This document shows, one piece after another, positions 22,495 through 31,274 of a stretch of DNA of 52,451 nucleotides. Both the position numbers and the translations under genes were made by a program. The stretch's first letter is position 1. Every line of letters starts with the position of its first letter. Location of the stretch: contig SVFS01000009.1 of NCBI GenBank assembly GCA_015056725.1, positions 1 through 52,451 of the forward strand. Direction: 5' to 3'. The notes under the pieces are model-generated. The model saw only the letters and a program-made list of their open reading frames with translations, did not search any database and was not told where the DNA came from. This stretch comes from Lachnospiraceae bacterium. GTDB taxonomy: Bacteria > Bacillota > Clostridia > Lachnospirales > Lachnospiraceae.

Positions 22495-23319
22495 ATGACA
22501 AATTTTCATATTATGACATTGTTTCCGGAGATGGTGTTGGATGGTTTAAATACAAGCATCATAGGTCGCGCCGTTCAAAACGGACATATTTCACTGGAAG
22601 CACTGAATATCAGGGATTATACAAAAGATAAGCATAAAAAAGTAGATGATTATCCATATGGCGGCGGTGCGGGGATGCTGATGAGTGCACAGCCGGTGTA
22701 TGATTGTTATCTGGAAGTGCTGAATCGTATTGAAAAGAGAAAAGAGGAACTGTCGAGACCGGATAAACGCCGTATACGCGTAATCTATGTAACTCCTCAG
22801 GGAACGACTTTTAAACAGGACATGGCACGTGAGATGGCACAGGAAGAGGATTTGATTTTTTTGTGCGGACATTACGAAGGAATTGATGAACGTGTTTTGG
22901 AAACGATTGTAACCGATTATGTATCCATAGGGGATTATGTACTTACCGGTGGAGAGTTGCCGGCGATGGTTATGATTGATGCGATTTCCAGGATGGTTCC
23001 GGGAGTACTTAGCAATAAGGAATCCGGCGAAACAGAAAGCTTTTATGATAATCTGCTGGAATATCCGCAGTATACAAGACCGGAAATTTGGGAAGATAAG
23101 CAGGTGCCACCGATTTTATTAAGTGGAGATCATGCGAAAGTAGATGCGTGGAGACTTGAAAAATCAAAAGAACGTACAAAAGAACGCAGACCTGATTTGT
23201 ATGAAATTTATGAACGGGAACATCCGATTATCGAGAAAAAGAAGCGTCGGAAAAAGAAAATAGCCGTTTTAGAGGAAGAAAAGGCGGAAAATCAGGAAAA
23301 AATAGCAGATGATAATTAG
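22495..23319 (+). CDS. trmD: tRNA (guanine-37-N1)-methyltransferase TrmD
   Basis: Methylates G37 of tRNAs next to the anticodon, preventing +1 frameshifting, using S-adenosylmethionine. The SPOUT trefoil-knot motifs are present: YPYGGGAGMLM near residue 53, FLCGHYEGIDERV near 122 and SIGDYVLTGGE near 143. The conserved core ends near residue 245, and the last ~30 residues are an unusual highly charged tail (KKKRRKKKIAVLEEEKAE...) absent from short family members. The ATG has GGGAG upstream. It is flanked by rimM and rplS. Confidence 0.96.
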   Translation: MTNFHIMTLFPEMVLDGLNTSIIGRAVQNGHISLEALNIRDYTKDKHKKVDDYPYGGGAGMLMSAQPVYDCYLEVLNRIEKRKEELSRPDKRRIRVIYVTPQGTTFKQDMAREMAQEEDLIFLCGHYEGIDERVLETIVTDYVSIGDYVLTGGELPAMVMIDAISRMVPGVLSNKESGETESFYDNLLEYPQYTRPEIWEDKQVPPILLSGDHAKVDAWRLEKSKERTKERRPDLYEIYEREHPIIEKKKRRKKKIAVLEEEKAENQEKIADDN

Positions 23320-23326
23320 AAAACAC

Positions 23327-23355
23327 TTGCAAGAGTATGTAAGTTGTGATAAAAT
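23327..23355 (+). promoter_or_regulatory. Promoter of rplS
   Basis: TTGCAA at 23327-23332 and TAAAAT at 23350-23355, 17 nt apart, with a TG two bases before the -10 (extended form). The transcript would carry a ~70-nt leader before rplS. Confidence 0.7.
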
Positions 23356-23361
23356 TTGAAC

Positions 23362-23431
23362 GTTGCAGAAATGAGATGGTCCGCTGTTACAGATTGTATT
23401 AAGAACATCCAGATTTACAAGGAGGCATAAA
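23362..23431 (+). promoter_or_regulatory. 5' leader of rplS, possible L19 leader RNA
   Basis: About 70 nt lie between the predicted start of transcription and the rplS ATG. Firmicutes often carry a conserved L19 leader here that may bind bL19 for feedback control. The leader includes GGTCCGCTGTT, but I cannot draw a structure with confidence; assignment rests on position. Confidence 0.35.
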
Positions 23432-23779
23432 ATGAACGCAATTATTAAAGAAATCGAAGCAGCTCAGTTAAAAGAAACTGTTGCAGATTTTAACGTTGGT
23501 GATACTGTTAAAGTATACGGTAAAATCAAAGAAGGTAACCGTGAAAGAATTCAGATTTTCGAAGGTACTGTTATTAAGAGACAGGGCGGAAGCAACCGTG
23601 AAACATTCACAGTTAGAAAATCTTCCAATGGTATCGGCGTAGAAAAGACATGGCCATTACACTCCCCTAACGTAGAAAAAATCGAAGTAGTTAGAAGAGG
23701 TAAAGTAAGAAGAGCTAAATTATTCTACTTAAGAGACCGTGTTGGTAAAAAAGCAAAAGTTAAAGAAATGCTTAGATAA
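23432..23779 (+). CDS. rplS: Large ribosomal subunit protein bL19
   Basis: A 115-residue 50S protein at the 30S-50S interface. The family motifs [26 protein letters not shown] and [18 protein letters not shown] are all present, ending with the usual basic [19 protein letters not shown] tail. It has a strong AAGGAGG site, its own promoter and a terminator, so it can be expressed alone at the end of the trmD cluster. Confidence 0.98.
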   Translation: MNAIIKEIEAAQLKETVADFNVGDTVKVYGKIKEGNRERIQIFEGTVIKRQGGSNRETFTVRKSSNGIGVEKTWPLHSPNVEKIEVVRRGKVRRAKLFYLRDRVGKKAKVKEMLR

Positions 23780-23787
23780 GAACACAC

Positions 23788-23820
23788 AAAGGGCTATTAC
23801 GAAAGTGATAGTCCTTTTTT
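23788..23820 (+). terminator. Rho-independent terminator after rplS
   Basis: AAAGGGCTATTAC-GAAA-GTGATAGTCCTTT, a 13-bp stem with two G-T pairs and a GAAA loop, followed by TTT. Confidence 0.92.
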
Positions 23821-23828
23821 GTATCTTG

Positions 23829-23837
23829 TGCTATACT
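23829..23837 (+). promoter_or_regulatory. Possible extended -10 promoter for the lepB-rbgA-lepB operon
   Basis: TGC-TATACT at 23829-23837 is a good extended -10; no clear -35 is seen, but extended -10 promoters can dispense with it. It lies about 60 nt upstream of the first lepB. Confidence 0.5.
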
Positions 23838-23895
23838 GTTTTAGTGGTATGAATCTGTTCAGACATATCCATAAATCATATCAATAAGAGGTATT

Positions 23896-24483
23896 ATGGC
23901 AAGAAGAAGTAAAGGTCTTCAATTTTATAAAAAGAGGAAAAGAATCAGTGTCGGATTAATCAAAGAAATCGCCAATTGGGTTTTCTTAGGGGCACTTGCT
24001 GTCCTTTTAGCATTTGTTTTTGTATATTCTGTAGGTATTAAAACAAGTGTGATAGGTGTTTCCATGGAGCCTTGTCTGTACAATGGACAAAGTGTACTGA
24101 TTAATAAAGTGATTTATTCTATCACAGAGCCTAAACGTGGTGACGTAGTAGTATTTCTTCCGAATGGGAATGAAAACAGTCATTTGTACATAAAACGTGT
24201 AATAGGTCTTCCGGGAGAAAAGGTGACGATTCAGGATGGAAGAATATTAATTGATGGTTATTTTTATGAAGAAGACGAGCATTTTGATACGATAGAAGAT
24301 GGCGGTATTGCAGAAGCAACCGTTTTGCTGGGCGAGGATGAATATTTTGTATTAGGAGATAACCGTAATAATAGTGAAGACAGCCGTTCTGCAAATATCG
24401 GACCGGTGCATATAGATATGATTATCGGAAAAGCATGGTTCCATATGGCAAGTGAAGAAGAACCGATGGGACCGATTAAATAA
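23896..24483 (+). CDS. lepB: Type I signal peptidase (first of two)
   Basis: A membrane-bound serine protease that removes signal peptides from Sec-exported proteins. The 195-residue protein has a basic N-terminus, one transmembrane helix (about residues 28-48), the catalytic serine in GVSMEPCLYNGQ and the catalytic lysine in YIKRVIGLPGE; the late GDNRNNSEDSR box is complete. The second copy lies at 25358 after rbgA. Together they likely share substrates; many Firmicutes have several. Confidence 0.93.
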   Translation: MARRSKGLQFYKKRKRISVGLIKEIANWVFLGALAVLLAFVFVYSVGIKTSVIGVSMEPCLYNGQSVLINKVIYSITEPKRGDVVVFLPNGNENSHLYIKRVIGLPGEKVTIQDGRILIDGYFYEEDEHFDTIEDGGIAEATVLLGEDEYFVLGDNRNNSEDSRSANIGPVHIDMIIGKAWFHMASEEEPMGPIK

Positions 24484-24500
24484 GAATAGGTGGGAAAAAG

Positions 24501-25361
24501 ATGAATTATCAATGGTATCCGGGGCATATGACAAAAGCCCGCAGGATGATGGAAGAAAATATTAAACTGATTGATTTGATTATTGAGTTGGTGGATGCAA
24601 GAATTCCGCTTGCCAGTAGAAATCCTGATATTGATACACTTGGCAGAAATAAATCAAGAATTATTTTATTAAACAAATCAGATTTGGCAGATCCAAAAGC
24701 CAATAAACTTTGGATGGACTATTTTAAAAAGCAGGGTGCTTTTGTAATTGAAGTGAATTCAAGAAGCGGAAGTGGACTGAAAGCGATTCACAATGTCGTA
24801 CAGGAAGCATGTAAGGAAAAAATTGAAAGAGACAGAAAACGTGGAATTATCAACAGACCGGTAAGAGCTATGGTGGTGGGAATTCCGAATGTAGGAAAAT
24901 CTACATTTATTAACTCCTTTGCAGGGAAAGCCTGTACAAAAACAGGAAATAAACCGGGCGTTACGAAAGGAAAACAATGGATAAGATTAAATAAATCATT
25001 GGAATTACTGGATACTCCGGGTATTTTATGGCCTAAATTTGAAGATCAGATGGTAGGTCTGAAGCTTGCCCTGATTGGTTCTATGAATGATGAAGTGGTT
25101 CATGTGGATGAAATGTCGATGGATTTGATAAAAATTCTTAGAGAGACTTATCCGGGAGCGATGGCGGAACGATATGGAATCGATGAAACGCCGGAGCCAT
25201 ATAAGGTATTAGAAGCAATTGCAAAGAGTAGAAATTGTCTCTTGAAAGGGGAAGAACTGGATGTTGCCAAAGCAGCAAATCTGTTTATAGATGATTTTAG
25301 AAGTGGAAAGCTTGGAAAAATCACGTTAGAATTGCCGATGGCAGAAGAGGAAGTATTATGA
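24501..25361 (+). CDS. rbgA: Ribosome biogenesis GTPase RbgA (YlqF)
   Basis: A circularly permuted GTPase needed for late 50S assembly (incorporation of uL16 and others). The 286-residue protein begins with QWYPGHMTKA, the family signature; the permuted motifs occur in the order G4 NKSD, G1 GIPNVGKS (near residue 129), then G3 DTPG. A C-terminal RNA-binding-like helical domain follows. The ATG has AGGTGGG upstream, and its stop overlaps the start of the second lepB by 4 nt. Confidence 0.96.
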   Translation: MNYQWYPGHMTKARRMMEENIKLIDLIIELVDARIPLASRNPDIDTLGRNKSRIILLNKSDLADPKANKLWMDYFKKQGAFVIEVNSRSGSGLKAIHNVVQEACKEKIERDRKRGIINRPVRAMVVGIPNVGKSTFINSFAGKACTKTGNKPGVTKGKQWIRLNKSLELLDTPGILWPKFEDQMVGLKLALIGSMNDEVVHVDEMSMDLIKILRETYPGAMAERYGIDETPEPYKVLEAIAKSRNCLLKGEELDVAKAANLFIDDFRSGKLGKITLELPMAEEEVL

Positions 25362-25897
25362 AATCAGTTTTTAAAGAAATATTGAGTACAAGTTTATATT
25401 TATTATGTGTGCTTGTGCTGACTTTTTTGGTAATTAAATATGTAGGCCAGAGAACAGAAGTAAATGGTGCATCCATGGAGCCTACATTGCATAACGGTGA
25501 CAATCTCATCGTAGATAAGATTTCGTATCGTTTTAAAGAACCGGAGCGTTTTGATATTATTGTATTTCCGTTTGAATACGAAGAAGAAACGTATTTTATC
25601 AAACGTATTATCGGAATGCCGGGTGAAGAGGTTATGATTGATGAAGATGGAGTGATTTATATTAACGGAAAAGAACTTCATGAATCATATGGAAAAGAAG
25701 TCATAGAGGATGCAGGTCTTGCTGCGGAAACGATTGCACTTGGAGAAGATGAGTACTTTGTAATGGGAGATAACCGTAATAACAGTACAGACAGCCGCTC
25801 TGAGTTGGTAGGAAATCTGCATCGGGATGATATCATAGGAAGAGCCTGGGTACGGATTTACCCGTTTGACCAGATGGAAGTGATTGCACATCAATAG
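25358..25897 (+). CDS. lepB: Type I signal peptidase (second copy)
   Basis: A 179-residue paralogue of the lepB at 23896. One N-terminal transmembrane segment (STSLYLLCVLVLTFLVI) precedes the catalytic serine in GASMEPTLHNGD and the catalytic lysine in YFIKRIIGMPGE, then GDNRNNSTDSR. The basic N-terminal extension of the first copy is lacking. Its ATG overlaps the rbgA stop by 4 nt (ATGA), indicating translational coupling. The sequences have diverged enough to allow different substrate preferences. Confidence 0.93.
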   Translation: MKSVFKEILSTSLYLLCVLVLTFLVIKYVGQRTEVNGASMEPTLHNGDNLIVDKISYRFKEPERFDIIVFPFEYEEETYFIKRIIGMPGEEVMIDEDGVIYINGKELHESYGKEVIEDAGLAAETIALGEDEYFVMGDNRNNSTDSRSELVGNLHRDDIIGRAWVRIYPFDQMEVIAHQ

Positions 25898-25956
25898 TAT
25901 TGTCTGGCGGAGACAGAGACGAAGTACAGAACAAAAGCGAAAGCAGAGAAGTATTT

Positions 25957-26712
25957 ATGGAAAAAATAGCAGATATAAAGGCTAAATTGCAGGCTTTGCA
26001 ACCGGAAGAGATAAAAGCATTTATCACAGAATATGAAGCAGATGAACGTGGTGGCGTTGTCAGTATCGTAAATTCTGCCCAAAAGAAACTGGATGCATAT
26101 GAAAAAGAACTGAACCGTATGGAACAGATGAAGTTTTTTGAAAAGAAATATGCAGAGTATTCTTATATTTGCGGGATTGATGAAGTGGGGCGCGGACCAC
26201 TTGCGGGACCGGTTGTGACTGCAGCGGTAATATTGCCTAAAGATTGTAACTTATTATATATAAATGATTCCAAGAAATTGTCCGAAAAAAAGAGAGAAGA
26301 GCTTTATGATCAGATTATGGAAACGGCAGTTGCCGTAGGAATCGGATATAATTCACCGGAACGGATTGACGAAATCAATATTTTACAGGCAACATATGAA
26401 GCAATGCGTGAAGCTGTTTCGAAATTATCTGTTACACCGGATTTACTTTTAAATGATGCGGTAACTATTCCGGGAGTGGAGATTAAACAGGTGCCGATTA
26501 TCAAAGGAGATGCGAAAAGTATTTCCATAGCAGCGGCAAGTATTGTTGCGAAAGTGACAAGGGACCGTTTGATGGTTGAATATGATGAGATTTTTCCGGA
26601 GTATGGATTTGCCTCTAACAAGGGATATGGCGCACAGATGCATATTGATGCAATTAAAAAATATGGTCCGACACCGATTCATAGAAGAAGCTTTATCAAG
26701 AATTTTATGTAA
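25957..26712 (+). CDS. rnhB: Ribonuclease HII
   Basis: Cuts the RNA strand in RNA-DNA hybrids, notably at single ribonucleotides in DNA. The 251-residue protein carries the catalytic acidic motif GIDEVGRGPLAGPVV (the DEVGRG signature, around residue 74) and later LNDAV and AAASIVAKVTRDR, all family hallmarks. The first ~65 residues are a helical extension as in the Bacillus enzyme. A TTG at 25900 in frame is also possible, but the ATG at 25957 gives the usual N-terminus. It ends the ribosome-related cluster. Confidence 0.93.
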   Translation: MEKIADIKAKLQALQPEEIKAFITEYEADERGGVVSIVNSAQKKLDAYEKELNRMEQMKFFEKKYAEYSYICGIDEVGRGPLAGPVVTAAVILPKDCNLLYINDSKKLSEKKREELYDQIMETAVAVGIGYNSPERIDEINILQATYEAMREAVSKLSVTPDLLLNDAVTIPGVEIKQVPIIKGDAKSISIAAASIVAKVTRDRLMVEYDEIFPEYGFASNKGYGAQMHIDAIKKYGPTPIHRRSFIKNFM

Positions 26713-26763
26713 GTCATACAATATAGATTCAAAAGTGCTTTGCGAAGCAGAAGTATTTGATTT

Positions 26764-28431
26764 ATGGGATTATCATTATCGAACATTTTGACAAAAGCGA
26801 ATATGACAAATACACAGACAGATGCGGCAACTGCGGCATCTGTTTCTCATGTTGCGAAAAATCTCCGCGGTGCAATGATTTTGGATAGTCTTCAGGTTGG
26901 TCAGACAATCAGTGGACAGATTAAGGAGATGAATGGCAGTCAGATTTTGTTAGATATCGGAAACGGTGTTGAAGTAAATGCAAAGCTGGAGAATGCTTTG
27001 GATGTGGCAGTCGGAAAAAGTCTGATGTTTGAAATCAAAAGTCACGCGGGAGATAAGATATCATTAAGCCCGCTTTATACAAATTTATCAACAGACGGTA
27101 ACGCGGCATACAGCGCTTTAAAGGCGGCAAATATGCCTTTTACGGAAGCCAATGTTGCCATGGCAAAGACGATGATGGAAGAGGGCATGTCTGTTGACAA
27201 AACAAGCTTGTGGCAAATGGGAAAAACGGTTGCGGCGTTTAAAGGCGCTTCTCCGGAAACAATTGTACACTTAAAAGCCATGGGGCTTGAAATAAACAGT
27301 ACGAATATTGCAGGGTATGAAGCAGCAGTAAATATGCAGCATAAGCTGACAGATGGAGCAACACAGTTTTTAAACGGTTTGCAGGAAGTGATGACGGGTT
27401 TTGCAGAACAAGGAAATATCACGGAAGGTTTGCAATTTATGGAGCAAGCTCTGCAGGTACTTGGAGCAAACGGAGAAGCAGGGACAACAGAAACTGTAAC
27501 AGAATCCACGCAAAATCCGGCGGAACAAAACACAATCGGGGCAGAAAACAGTCATGCATCATCGCAGGCTGTGGGAGCAGAAAATGGCCTGAAGGAATTG
27601 CAAGGCTTGATGAAAGAACTATCCTCACAAATAGAGATGGTACAAAATGAGGAAACGGTGGGAGATGGTGTAAAGCAGACAGGCCATGCAAGGGTGTTGC
27701 CATCAGATGATGGGACGAAGAATATACAAGGAAAAACGGAGATGTCTCAAATACCGGATAAAGGAAATGATTTAATACATTCTGACCGGTTTACAGAGAT
27801 TGCACAGCGTTTCAATAAAGAAATAGCAGAACTTTTGAAAAATAATTGGGCTATAGAGCCGGAAAGTTTTGCGGATAAAGAGGAAGTTAAAGAGTTTTAT
27901 AAAGATTTGCAAAAGCAGTTGAATGATATGGAACAGCTTTTGACAAGTCATGGTAAGGAAAATACGACGGCAGCAAAAACTCTTCAAAATATGAATCAGA
28001 ATTTGCAGTTTATGCAGAATATGAATCAGGTATTTCCGTATCTACAGATTCCATTAAAAGCAGCAATGGAAAATGCACATGGGGAATTATATGTGTATTC
28101 CAGACAAAAAGGGAAAGTTTCTGAGGATGGAAGCAGTAGTGCACTGTTGCATTTAGATATGCAGCATTTAGGGCCGCTTGATGTCTATGTGAAGTTAAAG
28201 GATATGAATGTGTCTACACAGTTTACATTGGCAGATGAAGCGACGCTTGATTTTATTGCGGCGCATATGGATTTGCTTACACAGCGTCTGGAAGATAAAG
28301 GCTATCGTATGGATTCACAGGTGAAAGTAGCAGATGCCCCATCGGATGAGGCGAATGTAATTCACAGAATCCGTGGAATAGAAGAAGAGGATATGCTCGT
28401 TTCCTATACATCTTTTGATGTAAGAGCATAG
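26764..28431 (+). CDS. FliK-like (YlqG-type) protein
   Basis: A 555-residue protein resembling flagellar hook-length control proteins. The N-terminal ~100 residues include a small barrel-like part (GQTISGQIKEM...QILLDIGNGVEV). The middle is low-complexity and glutamine/asparagine/serine-rich, and the last ~150 residues (LPYLQIPLKAAMENAHGELYVYS-type pattern) resemble the FliK C-terminal domain that talks to FlhB. In Bacillus the ylqG-ylqH pair follows rnhB in the same way. No signal peptide is seen. Because no other flagellar structural genes are nearby, the role may differ from classical FliK. The ribosome binding site is weak. Confidence 0.75.
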   Translation: MGLSLSNILTKANMTNTQTDAATAASVSHVAKNLRGAMILDSLQVGQTISGQIKEMNGSQILLDIGNGVEVNAKLENALDVAVGKSLMFEIKSHAGDKISLSPLYTNLSTDGNAAYSALKAANMPFTEANVAMAKTMMEEGMSVDKTSLWQMGKTVAAFKGASPETIVHLKAMGLEINSTNIAGYEAAVNMQHKLTDGATQFLNGLQEVMTGFAEQGNITEGLQFMEQALQVLGANGEAGTTETVTESTQNPAEQNTIGAENSHASSQAVGAENGLKELQGLMKELSSQIEMVQNEETVGDGVKQTGHARVLPSDDGTKNIQGKTEMSQIPDKGNDLIHSDRFTEIAQRFNKEIAELLKNNWAIEPESFADKEEVKEFYKDLQKQLNDMEQLLTSHGKENTTAAKTLQNMNQNLQFMQNMNQVFPYLQIPLKAAMENAHGELYVYSRQKGKVSEDGSSSALLHLDMQHLGPLDVYVKLKDMNVSTQFTLADEATLDFIAAHMDLLTQRLEDKGYRMDSQVKVADAPSDEANVIHRIRGIEEEDMLVSYTSFDVRA

Positions 28432-28475
28432 AAAGCAGATATAGAATGCCGGCGAAGTGACAGGGAGTGATGGCT

Positions 28476-28775
28476 ATGGCAGATAAAAACAAGTCTGAAC
28501 AATTACATACAAAACCGAAAACAGCGGTAGCTCTTGCTTATGATCCGAATGAAGCCGCACCAAAAATTATTGCTACGGGAAAAGGTGTCCTTGCAGAGAA
28601 GATTATTGATAAGGCGACTGAAATAGGTGTGCCGCTTCATCAGGATAATGAACTGGCAGACACGTTATCAAGACTGGACATTGGAGATATGATTCCGCCG
28701 GAATTATATGAAGTGGTAGCGGAAATTCTGGTCTTTGTTGATGCAATGGATAAGATAAAAGCAAAGATGAAATAA
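28476..28775 (+). CDS. FlhB C-terminal-like protein (YlqH)
   Basis: A 99-residue soluble protein equivalent to the cytoplasmic domain of FlhB/EscU export-gate proteins. It contains the pattern AVALAYDPNEAAPKIIATGKG, where FlhB has its NPTH autocleavage motif; here the corresponding position reads DPNE, so self-cleavage is doubtful. It lacks the membrane part altogether. Alternative starts exist at 28467 (GTG) and 28470, but CAGGGAG at 28461-28467 is best spaced for 28476. It follows the FliK-like gene, its probable partner. Confidence 0.85.
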   Translation: MADKNKSEQLHTKPKTAVALAYDPNEAAPKIIATGKGVLAEKIIDKATEIGVPLHQDNELADTLSRLDIGDMIPPELYEVVAEILVFVDAMDKIKAKMK

Positions 28776-28803
28776 TCATGTGCCCGGAGAGAGAAAGGGA
28801 TGC

Positions 28804-29157
28804 ATGAATAAAAGAGAAATAGGTACAAAAAAGGAACAGCAGGCGATAGAGTTTTTGAAAGAGAAAGGCATTAGAATAGTGTGCTGTAATTTCAGAACGA
28901 GATTTGGTGAAATCGATATCATCGGAAAAGACAAGGAAACACTTGTCTTTTTTGAGGTAAAATACCGCAAGGATTTATCCAAAGGAAATCCACTGGAAGC
29001 GGTAACATATCAAAAACAAAAGAAGATTTGTAAAGTGGCGGATTTCTATCGGATGAGTCATGGTATCCATGATTTTATATCAGTCCGATTTGATGTGGTT
29101 GCCATATTAGGAAATGAAATTACCTGGATAAGGGACGCATTTCCATATGCATATTAA
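28804..29157 (+). CDS. UPF0102 (YraN) nuclease-like protein
   Basis: A 117-residue member of UPF0102 with a PD-(D/E)XK-like core: FGEIDIIGKD, then VFFEVKYRK (the E-x-K pair). The family is widely conserved and often encoded next to rnhB, as here; a role in DNA repair or recombination is suggested but not established. AAAGGG is just upstream of the ATG at 28804. An out-of-frame ATG at 28800 leads to an immediate stop. Confidence 0.9.
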   Translation: MNKREIGTKKEQQAIEFLKEKGIRIVCCNFRTRFGEIDIIGKDKETLVFFEVKYRKDLSKGNPLEAVTYQKQKKICKVADFYRMSHGIHDFISVRFDVVAILGNEITWIRDAFPYAY

Positions 29158-29201
29158 AAAAGTTAAGTGATATATATCTGAAAAGGTAAAGCGAAAAGAC
29201 G

Positions 29202-30317
29202 ATGTTAATTGTAAAACCTGATTATTATAATGAATTCAAATGTATAGCAGAGAACTGTCCGGATACTTGTTGTGCCGGTTGGCAGATTGTGATAGATGAA
29301 GAATCCTTACAGCATTATGCAAATGTTCAAGGAGATTTTGAAGAACAATTAAAAAAGTCTATCGATTGGGATGAGAGTGTATTTTATCAGGATGAAGAAA
29401 AGCGATGTGCGTTTTTAAATGACGGTAATTTGTGCGATTTATATACAGCATTGGGAGAAGGCTGCTTATGTAAAACATGCAGAGAGTATCCACGCCATAT
29501 AGAAGAGTTTGAAAATGTCAGAGAATATACACTTTCCTTATCTTGTCCGGAGGTTGCAAGGATTTTATTAAATAAGAAAGAGCCGGTAGCTTTTCTTGAG
29601 ATAGAGGAAGCCGGTGAAGAAGAGTTTGAAGATTTTGATGCTCTTATGTATGACCGTCTGTTGGAAGCAAGGGAAGTGATGCTTGGAATTTTACAAAATA
29701 GGAATCTGGACATTTCTGTGCGGGCTTATCTTCTATGGGAGATGGGAAGAGAATTACAGAAGTATACAGATGAAGGAATGCTGTTTTCTTGTGAAGAAAT
29801 ATTTGAAAAGTACAAATCAGAGCAGGTATGGAATGAATTTAGCAAGAAACTTATGGAGCATCATGCATTGCAAACAATTTTTGAAAAGTCTTTAGAGTAT
29901 TATAAGAAATTATACGAACTTGAGTTGTTGCGTGAAGACTGGGATGAGCATTTGCAGGAAACTGCCATCGTTTTATACGGGGAAGATGAGGAGGCTTATC
30001 GTAAACTTCACGAGAGCTTTACTACATGGCAGAAACAGTATAAGCCGGATTTTACGATTATTTTGGAGCAGTTGTTAGTATACTTTGTTCAGACGTATTT
30101 TTGCGGAGCAGTATATGATGACTATATTTTGTCCAAAGTGAAAATGTCAGTAGTCAGTACATGGATGATTTATGAAATGCTGGTAGTCCGTTGGTTTCAA
30201 AACGGACAAAGTCTTGAGATGGACGATGTGATTTCTATCGTATATCGTTATTCCAGAGAACTGGAGCATTCGGATTATAATCTGGAAACCATGGAAGAAT
30301 TACTGGATGAAAATTAG
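29202..30317 (+). CDS. fliB: Flagellin lysine-N-methylase FliB
   Basis: A 371-residue protein with the N-terminal cysteine cluster of the family: FKCIAENCPDTCCAGW, then RCAFL, LCDLY and CLCKTCREYPR, and SLSCPEVARILL. In Salmonella FliB methylates flagellin lysines; the cysteines suggest an iron-sulphur or metal site. The C-terminal two thirds is a helical region. It is isolated from flagellin genes in this window but lies close to the FliK- and FlhB-like genes, suggesting a flagellated or formerly flagellated lineage. Confidence 0.85.
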   Translation: MLIVKPDYYNEFKCIAENCPDTCCAGWQIVIDEESLQHYANVQGDFEEQLKKSIDWDESVFYQDEEKRCAFLNDGNLCDLYTALGEGCLCKTCREYPRHIEEFENVREYTLSLSCPEVARILLNKKEPVAFLEIEEAGEEEFEDFDALMYDRLLEAREVMLGILQNRNLDISVRAYLLWEMGRELQKYTDEGMLFSCEEIFEKYKSEQVWNEFSKKLMEHHALQTIFEKSLEYYKKLYELELLREDWDEHLQETAIVLYGEDEEAYRKLHESFTTWQKQYKPDFTIILEQLLVYFVQTYFCGAVYDDYILSKVKMSVVSTWMIYEMLVVRWFQNGQSLEMDDVISIVYRYSRELEHSDYNLETMEELLDEN

Positions 30318-30352
30318 TATAAAAGAAATTATAAAAATGGTTGACATAAGTA

Positions 30353-31240
30353 ATGGGAAATAATAATAGAGATTTAAATCAGAAGATATTACGAAAACAA
30401 AATGTCTCAATAGGTTGTGAGTTAAAATTATTCCGCGCAGACAATCTGGAAATCCCCTGTTTGGTCTTTCCGGGGCTTGAAAAAACAGGAGTAGTGAAGC
30501 ATCTGTTTTCAACCAAGCTTGGTGGTGTCAGCAAAGACATATTTGCAACGATGAATGTCAGTTATACCCGTGGAGATGAGAAAGAAGCGGTTGACGAAAA
30601 TTATAGAAGAATTGCAAGCTGTCTTGACAGTAAGGTGGAAGATTTTGTTTGTTCCGACCAAACACATACTGACAATATCCGTATTGTGACAAAAGCAGAT
30701 TGCGGAAAAGGAACTGTATATCCAAAGGATTATCAGGATGTGGATGGTCTTGTTACAAATGAAAAGGATACCGTACTTGCTACTTTCTTTGCAGATTGTG
30801 TCCCACTCTTTTTTGTGGATCCGGTAGAGAAGGTAATAGGACTATCTCACTCCGGATGGAAGGGAACTGTACAAAAAATCGGTAAAAAGACGGTGGAAAT
30901 GATGGGACTGCATTTTGGCTCAAAGCCGGAAAATATCCATGCGGCAATCGGTCCTTCCATCTGTCAGGATTGCTATGAGGTGAGCGAGGATGTTATCAGA
31001 CAGTTTAAAGACAGTTTTGATGAAACGCTGTGGAAGGAATTATTTTATCCAACCAAACCGGAAAAATATCAACTGAATTTATGGGAAGCTAATCGTCAAA
31101 TTATGATAGAAGCCGGGATACCGGAGTCACAAATAGAAGTGACGGATGTGTGCACCTGTTGTAACCCGGAAATTTTGTTTTCCCATAGGGCAACAAACGG
31201 AAGAAGAGGCAATTTGGGTGCTTTTATGAAGCTTGTTTAA
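30353..31240 (+). CDS. pgeF: Peptidoglycan editing factor PgeF / laccase-domain protein YfiH
   Basis: A 295-residue multicopper-like (laccase-domain, DUF152) protein. The metal-binding motifs are CSDQTHTDN, FADCVPLFF, LSHSGWKGT and the CTCC segment near the C-terminus. Related enzymes show purine nucleoside phosphorylase activity with zinc, and PgeF in E. coli prevents wrong residues in peptidoglycan. No secretion signal is seen. The ribosome binding site before the ATG is poor, and a consensus TTGACA at 30341-30346 lies just upstream, but no suitable later start is available. It converges with prs on a shared terminator. Confidence 0.85.
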   Translation: MGNNNRDLNQKILRKQNVSIGCELKLFRADNLEIPCLVFPGLEKTGVVKHLFSTKLGGVSKDIFATMNVSYTRGDEKEAVDENYRRIASCLDSKVEDFVCSDQTHTDNIRIVTKADCGKGTVYPKDYQDVDGLVTNEKDTVLATFFADCVPLFFVDPVEKVIGLSHSGWKGTVQKIGKKTVEMMGLHFGSKPENIHAAIGPSICQDCYEVSEDVIRQFKDSFDETLWKELFYPTKPEKYQLNLWEANRQIMIEAGIPESQIEVTDVCTCCNPEILFSHRATNGRRGNLGAFMKLV

Positions 31241-31244
31241 TCAT

Positions 31245-31272
31245 AAAAACCACGACATGTGTCGTGGTTTTT
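31245..31272. terminator. Bidirectional terminator between pgeF and prs
   Basis: AAAAACCACGAC-ATGT-GTCGTGGTTTTT is a perfect 12-bp stem with As on one side and Ts on the other, so it can end both converging transcripts. Confidence 0.95.
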
Positions 31273-31274
31273 TA

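Noticed and set aside
27075-27533. Minus-strand 152-codon frame inside the FliK-like gene
   Set aside because: Cysteine/serine-rich shadow frame without a ribosome binding site.
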